Source: Isoetes taiwanensis
Taxonomy: Eukaryota > Streptophyta > Lycopodiopsida > Isoetales > Isoetaceae
Assembly: GCA_021234155.1 (NCBI GenBank)
Contig: JAJEKV010000039.1
Location: 2,294,001-2,358,000 of the forward strand
DNA: 64,000 bases
Reading direction: 5' to 3'
The notes under the pieces are model-generated. The model made no database searches. It had not been told where the DNA came from and saw only the letters and a program-made list of their open reading frames with translations. Positions within the stretch are counted from its first letter, which is position 1. Every line of letters begins with the position of its first letter. This document shows, one piece after another, positions 55,863 through 64,000 of this stretch. Both the position numbers and the translations under genes were made by a program.

Positions 55863-56137
55863 GCCAACCGGGTGAGACCGCGCCAATGGCCTCTGCGTCC
55901 GCGACGCGGGCGCGTTTCGCGCGGATTCACCCGCCTACCCCCAAAAACATGCTTTTTGGTGTCAGTTTTGCTCAAAATAAGTTGCTAGTTAGGTTAGAAT
56001 CGGCATAATTAGCCATATTAGCATCTTCAAATTCCCTAAATTGACCAAAAATTGGCCCAAAACAGGCCAACCGGGTGAGACCGCGCCAAATGCGTCTGCG
56101 TCCGCGACGCGGAGGCCATCCGCGCGGATTCACCCGG
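55863..56137 (+). repeat. Two CpG-rich 72-bp direct repeats between the extra ORFs
   Basis: Copies 55863-55934 and 56065-56137 share GCCAACCGGGTGAGACCGCG, TCTGCGTCCGCGACGCGG and CGCGCGGATTCACCC. Each copy is bounded by GGGTGA and TCACCC, so it can fold on itself. They stand upstream of the TATA box at 56319 and could be promoter elements. The flanks (55632-56318) contain no gene. Confidence 0.85.
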
Positions 56138-56318
56138 GTCAGGCCATCTTTGAGCCAAATTAGCCAAATTTGATCCAACAAATTGCCATGTAGTGTTTCT
56201 TGCTTTGTTTTGCTTAAGTTTGCACTTCATGGTAGTTCATTTGGACACCCAGAGCCATAGAACCAAGGTCGTCTTAGGTAGGCACCTTTTTGCACGAACC
56301 CCGAGGTCACCCATAGTC

Positions 56319-56328
56319 TATAAAAATA
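56319..56328 (+). promoter_or_regulatory. TATA box before the second extra ORF
   Basis: TATAAAAATA, 118 bp before the ATG at 56437. A similar box is at 34569 in the related cassette. Confidence 0.55.
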
Positions 56329-56436
56329 GGTCTCATTTGCCATTTTTCCTTCTACAGAACTGCTCCCAGCCCCTTAGGCGATTTTCTGAATCTCCACTGA
56401 TCTTCGCAAGCCAATTTCTACACCCTTTCCTGCTAA

Positions 56437-57641
56437 ATGGCGCCCAGCAACTTTGAGAGATGGTACAATGATGCCAGCCATATCCATCAGCTTCCAGTAG
56501 ATCAAGCCTTCTCTGTGTTTGATCACTTGTTTGATCTTCATGCAACCTTGACTAGAACACCCTACTACACAGACATTATGTGCCAATATGACCAGCAGGT
56601 CCTGCCTTGGGAAGTTAGACTGCCTCCTAGGGGAGGGAATTGGGTTTCCCTTGAGACACTTACCCAAGCCTTAGGTCGAGAGTTGGCAGGGATCCAAAGG
56701 CAAGAAGCGCCTATGGGATAGGACTAGGACCATGCCCGATTACATGACCTGCTTGCACATAATAGGCATAGGTACCTTTCACTCGGATGACCCTTGCCCT
56801 CTTCATGCACTATAAGTCAATCAACAAAGTAGGGGAACCCTCTGTTCAGCCCTTAGACTTAGCGCCACTTGATACCCGTAGAGGGCCCGGGATCAAATCC
56901 GAATATAGAGTCCTCCGCCCTCACGAATACTATGGCACGACGTCCGGGGGCACCATCTCTACAGATCCATGAAGACTACGAGCAGCTAGGGGAGCGTAAC
57001 CCGTAATGGGAGAGCAGGGGAGGCAACAAGAATGCGGAGGTATGCGTTGAGGCATGACGACGACGTGGAGAACGGCCACCACCCACCCGGGTCGGCATCA
57101 CGCCTTTGTCGCCGATAGTCATCGACGGGGAGGAGTACATTTTGCAAATGACATCCTCAACTTGTCCTATTGTCGAAATCAGGGTCTCCTGATCGATGAG
57201 CTCTTGGGCATGATAGCACACCTGAAGAAAACCAAGACCTCATCGACTACTCATACCAGGAGATTCCAAGGGAGTCGGGCGAGAGACACTCTTATGTTTG
57301 GCGCAAATGCCGGACATAGCGACCTATCGGCCAGATAAGGGAGATCTATCGGCCAGGAACCTATCATCTCGAGAGGAGGAGTTCCAGCAGATCTGAGCAC
57401 ACTCTACAAACCGGGAAGGGCCCAAGCTCAAGCCGACCCGGTTCGAGCCGAGAGCATGAGGGAAGGGTCCAAAGAAGATCAACTTGGACAACGCAACCAA
57501 AGCATGTGGAGGGATCATGAAGACCTGATGGCGGTGGATGCCTACGGTGAAGCGGCTTCGAGGAAGGGCACCGGATCGCGAGGCGTAGGGAAGGGCACGG
57601 CACGCCGCTACTATCTTCCAGCCCTCACCAAGGGCAAATGA
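56437..57641 (+). pseudogene. Second extra ORF of the retrotransposon, unknown protein, broken
   Basis: The first 94 codons are open: MAPSNFERWYNDASHIHQLP, then FSVFDHLFDLHATLTRTPYY and VLPWEVRLPPRGGNWVS. After a stop at 56719 coding-like pieces continue in changing frames (LALFMHYKSINKVGEPSVQP, RRGPGIKSEYRVLRPHEYYG, IDGEEYILQMTSS, later GSKEDQLGQRNQSMWRDHED), so the original protein was probably over 350 residues. It has no zinc knuckle and no gag or pol motif. A related start is found at 34662. The function is unknown. An accessory protein or first gag-like product is possible. Confidence 0.5.
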
Positions 57642-58295
57642 TAGTCTTCCACAAGGAGTTCAGCCCAAGGGGAAGAAGAATCCGGCACTTCTCATAGCAC
57701 TTTCGGCCGGGCAGCACTCAAGATATAAGCCCATGCCGATCACATCATTCTTTTCAACAGCAGGCGGTCAGGCTCCATTGCCTCGACTTTGCGAGAGGGG
57801 CACCTTAGGGGCCAACACTTTCGAGTGGTAGCGGAACAAAGACCGGGAACTTCCTGGCGGAGATGGCCCGAAACACTTGAAGGAAGATCGACGAGGAACA
57901 TCTTGCGCAACCTCGGCAAAGGCCTCCCATTCGGGGATGTCAAGAACTTCTTCAGGCTTTCGGGAGGCCATTGAATAGTTGTAAAATTTTCTTAAGTTTT
58001 GTGCTAAATGTTTTGTACCCATTGTGCTAAGATATATCTACCTTATCATGTAATCCTTATGTATTAATGACTATTAACTGTTTTACAAATGCAAGGCTTC
58101 GTATGATTTCTTTATAACTAAAAATAATTCAATTACAAGTAAGATTGATCAACATCTAACCCAAATAAAATGTATTGATGATCAATCCTTGCAAAGAAGG
58201 AACTCAAGTCACGGGATCTCAAGACCAAAGACCGACCACATAATTGGGTACCAAGGAACTTGTTTGGCAGAGAACAAGAAGATTTTGAGCAGGAT
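57642..58295 (+). other. Spacer before gag
   Basis: Only fragments of reading frame (to about 57975), then AT-rich DNA. A gag start upstream of 58296 by a non-ATG codon is not needed. Confidence 0.4.
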
Positions 58296-59460
58296 ATGTC
58301 ACCAGAAGCAGTCAATGCAAGGTTGGTGCAGATGAGGAACCAAATGCAACATCTCATCAATTGGGCGACACCTCTCATGAATGCACAGGAAGATGGTCCT
58401 CCACCTCCACCTTGTTTTCCGGGTGGTGACGAAGTCCCTCAGCAGGAAGGGGAGGCCAACCAGGGGAACGTTAGGGATAGGAGAAGGAAGAGGAGAACCA
58501 GGAGTCCACCATCATCTAGCTCCAGCTCATCAGACAGCTCTTCCAGTGAGGACAGCTCTAGCTCCGACAGTCAATCTGGCACACCTAAGGCAAGAAAAAG
58601 GGCGAGAAAGACAGATGACTATCAGAAAAAGGTGGATAGTGCTATGAGCAATGTATGGAAGACAAGGAAGCTCGGCCAGTTCTCAGGGAAAGACAGATCA
58701 GGTATGGAGGCTGAAGCATGGCTTGATGAAATGGAAGAATTTGGCAACTTATACGGTATGAAAGACAAGGACATAGGGAAAGTTGCTACAGCTAACCTTA
58801 TTGGACCGGCAAGGATCTGGTGGAAGGGATATGCTAAGTCCAACAAGCTGAAGAGGAACAATTGCAGGTTTAAGACCTTCAGCAAGGCTTTCCGCAAGCA
58901 CTATGTGCCAAGATCTCATACTAGTAGACAGATTCAGCCAGCTTTTCTGAGTTGAATCGGGGTAGCTTATCGCTGGCTAAGTATACCGAAGAATTTATGA
59001 GGCTCAGTACGCATGTTCCCCGAGTCTCGAGAGGCAAGCCGTGGATACTTATATTGAGGGGTTGAACAGCAATATCAAGAGGCTCGTTAGAGCAATCAAC
59101 CCGAAGTCACTGCACCTGCGGTAAGATAAAGCTATAAGTTTGGAAGAGGCACCAGCAACTCCAGCAGAGAAACAGTCAACCTTCAGGGGTAAGAGTTCAG
59201 CGCAGTATCAGGGGCAATATCAGGGTAAGCAATCAGCAGCTACACCATCAGGGAGTCAGCAGCAAGGTAAGGGTCAGAACAAAGCTTTTGGGGACCGTAA
59301 GCCACAGAATGCATCAGGGGGCAGTGCTCTCAAGCGTCTCCTAGACAGTTTGCCGAAGGAAAAGAGACAGGAATGCATTGAGAAAAAGTTATGCTTCAGG
59401 TGCTTCCGGCCGGAACCACCGAACACATGATTGTCCATTCGTCATGCGATCGGCCTTGGC
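58296..59460 (+). pseudogene. Gypsy gag with zinc knuckle region, broken
   Basis: The ATG at 58296 (MSPEAVNARLVQMRNQ) starts a gag with a Ser/Asp-rich and basic linker (SSSSEDSSSSDSQSG, KARKRARKT). The retrotransposon gag core follows: FSGKDRSGMEAEAWLDEME, IGPARIWWKGY and FSKAFRKHYVPRS. A shift at about 58950 is followed by ELNRGSLSLAKYTEEFMRLS. A Gln-rich tail leads to the knuckle start KKLCFRCFRPEPP near 59385, whose His/Cys half is out of frame. It normally forms the particle shell and binds element RNA. Confidence 0.9.
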
Positions 59461-59639
59461 GAGAACTTTTGGATTGGGACTCCCCAACCGAAGCCGGACG
59501 AGGACGCGGGGCGGCGACCAGCCAGGAGGGCGGGGACTTCATAGATGGTGAGTGCCACATATGTGCAAACATTGAGGCAATTGATATAGAGAATCGGTCA
59601 CCGTCATCATCATGGTACCGGGATCATAGATAGTAATCC

Positions 59640-60000
59640 TTATGTAGTCCTCATAGATACGTAGCTCTCATAATTTTGCATCTCCTAGATTGGCTGCTCT
59701 AATGAAGAACAAGGTATTGAAGTCTAAGCCAAGGCCCGGTAGCTATGGCAAAAACGGCGCCATTCTAAGACACTAAGGGGAGGAGGATCACCTTTGACAT
59801 AGACCTTAGTGGGGCTAAGTGGCCGATGGGAGCAGAAGTCATGGACATCGGAAGATATGATCCGATAGTGGGGATGGAATTTTTGAAGCCAGCCAAAGCC
59901 ATCATTGATTGCGACTGGAATGAAGTCACCATGGCGGCGCACCGGCGGCGACAAGTTGATAGTAAGAGGTAAGAAGCTAGATTCTCCCATGCGGTGTATT
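59640..60000 (+). pseudogene. Retropepsin-type protease region, broken
   Basis: VVLIDT (59645) begins the active-site loop, but the next codons are disturbed by a small deletion, and SHNFAS follows in another frame. Downstream RITFDIDLSGAKW, EVMDIGRYDPIVGMEFLKPA and IIDCDWNEVTM are the usual protease tail of plant gypsy elements. From 60000 to 60280 a frame-broken linker (HAVYFFEAAKEEYRK, GLFQFKDVFPDEI) leads to reverse transcriptase. Confidence 0.75.
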
Positions 60001-60279
60001 TCTTTGAAGCAGCTAAAGAAGAGTATAGAAAGGAATAAGGTGGACTACATCTTGAGGATGGAATCGGTTGAGCCGTGCAAGCGGGAGGGAAGTGACCCAA
60101 AGGGGAATCGGTTGCCCGAGGCGGATAGCAAGGCTTATTTCAGTTCAAGGATGTATTTCCGGATGAAATCCGGCAGTACCACCTTATAGGGGTGTGGAAT
60201 GTGAGATCACATTGGCTCCGGGATCACGAAAGCCTACCAAGAAGCCATATAGAATGAGCACCCTGATTGATTGAGCTCA

Positions 60280-60917
60280 AGAAATAGCTTCAGGAATTGC
60301 TCGAGCTTGGATTTATAAGAGCAAGTGTGTCTCCTTTCGGAGCACCTATACTCTTTGTGAAGAAGAAAGATGGGAGCTTAAGAATGTGCATAGACTATCG
60401 CCAGCTTAATAAGCAGACGATAAAGAACAAGTATGCATTGCCAAGGGCAGATGATCTAATGGACCAGTTACAAGGAGCAAAGGTATTCTCTAAAATTGAT
60501 TCGAGGTCAGGATACCATCAGATAAGAATAAAAGAAGAGGATATCCATAAGACCGCTTTCAGAACGCGGTATGGTCACTTTGAGTTTACAGTAATGCCCT
60601 TTGGACTATTGAATGCTCCAGCAACGTTTATGCGCCTCATGAACGACATCTTCAGAGACTTCTTGGATGAGTTTGTTATTGTCTTCTTCGACGACATCCT
60701 AATCTACAGCAAGTCCCTTGAGGAGCATTGTCAGCATCTCAGGAAAGTGTTGGAGAAGTTGAGACGTCATCGGTTGTATGGGAAGCTCTCTAAGTGCCAC
60801 TTTGCAACAGGCCGAGTGGAGTATTTGGGGCATGTAGTAACATCCGAGGGAATCTCCACAGATCCATCTAAGATTGAGGCAATAGTTGATTGGCCAGCTC
60901 CAAGGAATGTGGCGTAA
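60280..60917 (+). pseudogene. Gypsy reverse transcriptase core, open frame
   Basis: The best preserved part, open from 60297 to a TAA at 60915: [52 protein letters not shown] (first Asp), [34 protein letters not shown] (catalytic DD; FFDD instead of the usual YIDD) and [20 protein letters not shown]. It copies element RNA into DNA in the particle. No internal stop. Confidence 0.95.
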
Positions 60918-61450
60918 GTAAGAAGCTTTCTGGGTTGGCGGGATATTACGAAAAGTTAGTGAAGGACTTTGCTAAGTGGGCGTCCCCTCTGTCGGACCTC
61001 ACTAAGGCCAAGAAGATTAAGGATTGGACTAGCCATTGGTTAGAGAAAGTCCAAGCTTCTTTTGAGAAGCTTAAAGAGGCCTTAACAACAGCACCAGTGC
61101 TTGTTCTTCCAGATCCGAGTAAAGATAAGTTGGTAGCAACAGATGCAAGCAAGATAGCAACAAAGCGCCTTGATGCAAGAAGGAAGGGTAGTAAGCCTAC
61201 GACTCGAAGAAGATGAACGACGCCGAAGCAACGCTACCCAACCCATGATCGTGAGCTGCTAGCCATTGTCGGGCATTGAGGATATGGAGGCATTATCTGG
61301 CCGGGAAGGAAGTTTTGGTTGGATCTTTGATCACCGAGCCTTCGGTATCTTTTCACCCACCCACTCCTCAACTTAAGGCAAAGGAGGTGGATGGAATTCC
61401 TTGAGGAGTATGATTTTGATATTATATATAAGCCCCGTAAGCTTAATGTT
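60918..61450 (+). pseudogene. Gypsy RNase H region, degraded
   Basis: LAGYYEKLVKDFAKWASPLS is the connection domain. KLVATDASKIA holds the first RNase H Asp. ATLPNPHDRELLAIV-like sequence and WRHYLAGK follow in broken frames (61220-61310), then [14 protein letters not shown] at 61412. Several short deletions prevent a product. Confidence 0.8.
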
Positions 61451-61639
61451 GTAGCGATGCCCTCTCCGTGAGACCATTTCGCACAAGGGCGCATTGTAAT
61501 GCGATTTCCACTCTTCGAGTGAGTTTGGCAAGAAGATTGAGGAGTCCTTGCCAACGGATGTGGACTTCAAGGAGGTATGGGAAAGTCTTTCCAAGGAAGC
61601 CGAAACAGATAAGGAGCGGGAAGCCTTCAAGCATTATAA

Positions 61640-62330
61640 GAAGGCAACCTATTGTATCACAAGCATAAGTTGTGTGTGCCCGAATCATCAGGGGTAAGGA
61701 AGCTAATTCTTCATGACACACATAACAGCCCAATAGCAGGGCATGCTGGCTTCATGAAGACTTATTTCAAGATTCAAGTAGCTACTTCGGCCAGGAATGA
61801 AGAGGCGTATAGCTGCATATATTCGGATTGCCGCTTATGTCGCCGAGACCAAAGCGGAGCAACTTCGGATTCCAGGTGCTCTTGAGCCATTGGGGGTGCC
61901 AAATGCAAAGTGGGAGGTCATAAGCATGGATTTCATCACAGGTCTCCCTAGAACTCTTCGAGGCAAGGATGCATTGATGGTTGTCGTAGATAAGTTATCT
62001 AAGATGGCACATTTTGTGCCTTGCAAGACTACTGACACCGCATTAGATACTGCCAAGTTATTTGTAAGGGAGATTTTTAGACTCCATGGCATGCCTCGGG
62101 AGATAATATCCGATAGAGATTCTAAGTTTATGAGTGCCTTTTGGCAAGATCTCTTCAGCACCATTCAGACGAAGCTCTCTATGAGCACGGCATATCATCC
62201 CCAAACAGATGGCCAGACGGAAAGGACGAATTGGATCATTGAAGACATGCTTCGAAGCTATGTGTGGAACAAGCAGTCCAAGTGGGATGAGTACATCCAC
62301 TTGGTGCAATTAAGCCTACAATAATTATAG
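61640..62330 (+). pseudogene. Gypsy integrase, zinc domain broken, core open
   Basis: LILHDTHNSPIAGHAGFMKT and CRLCRRDQSG are the HHCC zinc region in one frame. The core is open in another (61797-62324): WEVISMDFITGLPRTLRGKD (first Asp), HGMPREIISDRDSKFMSAFW (second Asp) and AYHPQTDGQTERTNWIIEDM (Glu), so the DDE triad is complete. It joins element DNA to the host genome. The stretch 62331-62739 continues as the C-terminal part in broken frames (SPFMVNYGTD, HQMLGDISRLVEEVRGYLL). Confidence 0.92.
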
Positions 62331-62739
62331 CAGGAGTCATCTCGGATGTCTCCTTTCATGGTAAATTACGGTACCGATGCTTAACCCCCTGATACCGCAC
62401 AATCCGTGTCCAAGGTAGAAGTATCCCACCAGATGTTAGGGGATATCAGCAGGCTAGTGGAAGAAGTAAGGGGTTATTTATTGGCGGCAAGAAGTCGGCA
62501 GAAGAGTGTAGCCGACAAGCCTGGGACCGTAAGAGAGTTCAAGGTAGGCGATAGCGTCCCGGTTGAAGATAAAGGTGAAGCAAGCCAAGCCGCGGGATTG
62601 GGAGCTGCAAGAAGCTTGCCCCTAGGTGGGCTGGTCCGCTCAAGATTTTGGAGAGAGTGGGCTCTCAAGCCTACAAGTTGGATCTTCCAGCCCATCTCAA
62701 GGTTCACAAGGTCTTCCACGTAAGTTTATTAAAAGGCAC

Positions 62740-62965
62740 AATCCTAACCCCGAGGAGGTTTTGGATACTCCAACCTTGTTGGAAATGACCGAGGAGCAAG
62801 TAGAAATAGTGCTGAATTGCTTCTTGATAAGTCATTCAAGAAGACTAGGAGGTCTCGGTTCCTCCAATATTTGGTTAAGTGGAAGCACTTACCCGTGGAA
62901 GACGCGACATGGGTATTGAAGCAAGATTTGGAGAAGCAATACCCGTGGTTTATGAAGGAGTTTGA
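62740..62965 (+). pseudogene. Integrase chromodomain, one frameshift
   Basis: PEEVLDTPTLLEMTEEQVEI leads, after a shift near 62815, to LDKSFKKTRRSRFLQYLVKW and KHLPVEDATWV, then LEKQYPWFMKEF. The YLVKWK-x-L-x6-TW pattern is the methyl-lysine reader of chromoviruses, which directs integration to heterochromatin. Confidence 0.88.
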
Positions 62966-63095
62966 TGGGCGAAGTCGCTCTCTACTTGGTCTCAACCCGA
63001 CTTGCCGGTGGTTAGCTAGTATGTTGTTAGTTAGCCTTAAGCCCGGCGCATGCATTCTAGTTACTAGGGTGCATGTGCGGTAACCTTGATCGTGT

Positions 63096-63420
63096 GGGCG
63101 ATGATGGGATCGCCTTTTAGGGCATTCTCTAGGCCACACGCACCAAAAGAGGTGCGCATGACCATTAGGGTCATGTGAGTGAGGAATGAGGCATGGTGGG
63201 CGATGATGGGACATCGACGGATGATCTCTATGCCACGATCGCGGGTACGCACACCGGGCCGTAGGAGGGTCATGGTGAAGGTTAAAGTGATCATCTTGCG
63301 ATGATGGGATCGTGAGACGTTCCCCTAGCTTCAAACCCGTGGGGCATGATGCACTAGGGGTTTTCGGCACCGTAACCGAAAGTACAAGGTAGCACTCGAT
63401 CATGGGCGATGATGGGAGCA
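63096..63420 (+). repeat. Four copies of GGGCGATGATGGGA spaced about 100 bp
   Basis: Near-identical motifs start at 63096, 63198, 63297 and 63404, with related flanks (for example CATGAT and CTCAAATCCG-like stretches). They lie in the non-coding 3' part between the chromodomain and the polypurine tract. Nothing else is recognisable from 62966 to 63865. Confidence 0.85.
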
Positions 63421-63865
63421 TCTTAAATGATCCTTAAGCTCAAATCCGAAGGGCCATGATCTTGGGCAAGGTAGTAGGACAACCTTGAGTCAGTAGTTCA
63501 GCTCAAGGGGGTAAAGGGGGTGGTCCCCTAAAACCACAAATTATTAACTAAACTAACGTAATGTGCTCCTTTTGCAGGCAAGTAGAAGGTGGACTTCAAC
63601 GAGGAGCGCATTACGAGAAGATAGGGGGAGCCATAATTTAGATTATGAACCCTAATAACTCTTACAATAATGTTTTGAATTATCGTAAGAAATAACCGTG
63701 TTAAGGCTATATAATTTTGTATAACTACAAATATAGCCTAAATTTTTGACTTGAACTAATAAAACTTGATTACTATAATAAACTAAAGGTTATGACATGT
63801 TGTTGCTTGTGCAGGCATAAGGTAGGGTCGTCACCTTAGCGCAATGCTGAGGACAGCATTGTCCT

Positions 63866-63878
63866 AAGGGGGGGAGAA
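63866..63878 (+). promoter_or_regulatory. Polypurine tract
   Basis: AAGGGGGGGAGAA directly before the 3' LTR. It primes plus-strand DNA synthesis. Confidence 0.95.
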
Positions 63879-64000
63879 TGTGACGGTCGGGGAATATACG
63901 CCATAAATAATTATATTCCCTGGATCCGGTCACCATACAAGTCTATCTTCATAGCCTTGTATACCATAGATTGTGGCACTAGGGGGCATGGCTAAGTTAT
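63879..64000 (+). repeat. 3' LTR, first 122 bp
   Basis: Starts TGTGACGG like the 5' LTR. The last 70 bases shown are identical to the matching 5' LTR bases. It is cut by the window edge. Confidence 0.95.

Larger units (their letters stand above)
52312..64000 (+). mobile_element. Ty3/gypsy chromovirus-type LTR retrotransposon carrying a histone H3-like ORF
   Basis: The 5' LTR (52312-53955) starts TGTGACGG and ends GTCACA. PBS TGGTATCAGAGC follows at 53957. Then come an H3-like ORF, a second extra ORF, gag, protease, reverse transcriptase, RNase H, integrase and chromodomain, a polypurine tract (63866) and the first 122 bp of the 3' LTR (63879 on). Integrase behind RNase H marks Ty3/gypsy, and the chromodomain marks the chromovirus branch. 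It is over 11.6 kb before the 3' LTR is counted, long for this branch, because about 4 kb lies between PBS and gag. All ORFs are broken. The 3' end and target duplication are outside the window. Confidence 0.93.

Overview
The window looks like nuclear DNA of a land plant with a large, transposon-rich genome. The evidence is GT-AG spliced genes, a WAT1/EamA transporter, a dirigent protein, pentatricopeptide (PPR) remains, plant-type LINEs, and LTR elements primed by initiator-tRNA-Met (TGGTATCAGAGC). A fern or other non-flowering plant is my guess from the overall make-up, but the sequence alone cannot prove it. Only two protein genes look whole: a dirigent protein (23729-24235, +) and a seven-exon WAT1-related transporter (43568-45151, -). 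Nearly everything else is transposable elements or their debris.

Layout. 1-8.2 kb: 3' exons of an unrecognised minus-strand gene, a dead PPR gene, and quiet AT-rich DNA. 8.27-14.6 kb: an apparently full-length, GC-rich, decayed LINE on the minus strand with a 15-bp target-site duplication and a nested MITE. 14.86-19.05 kb and 23.93-33.18 kb: two copies of one segmental duplication starting inside the dirigent gene, separated by a second LINE (19.7-23.6 kb). The second copy also holds a MITE, LINE debris, a copia fragment and a TRIM nested in the copia gag. 33.2-35 kb: a histone H3-like pseudogene followed by a second small ORF. 36-39.3 kb: a PIF/Harbinger transposase pseudogene and an unknown coiled-coil-type protein. 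41.2-43.1 kb: an HUH-endonuclease (Rep-like) element. 43.6-45.2 kb: the WAT1-related gene. 45.8-50.6 kb: LINE fragments. 50.8-52.3 kb: inverted repeats and remains of small secreted proteins.

52.3-64 kb: a Ty3/gypsy chromovirus-type LTR retrotransposon running off the right edge. It has a 1.64-kb 5' LTR, PBS, degraded gag, protease, reverse transcriptase, RNase H, integrase and chromodomain, a polypurine tract and the start of the 3' LTR. Between PBS and gag it carries two extra ORFs. The first opens with the histone H3 start MARTK and ends in a recognisable H3 histone fold. The second (start MAPSNF) has its own upstream TATA-like box. A related H3-fold + TATA + second-ORF cassette lies at 33.5-34.9 kb, so the arrangement occurs twice. 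This histone-carrying retroelement is the most likely undescribed system here. The HUH element is the second candidate.

Most element ORFs are broken by frameshifts and stops, so they are annotated as pseudogenes. Domain limits inside broken ORFs are approximate.
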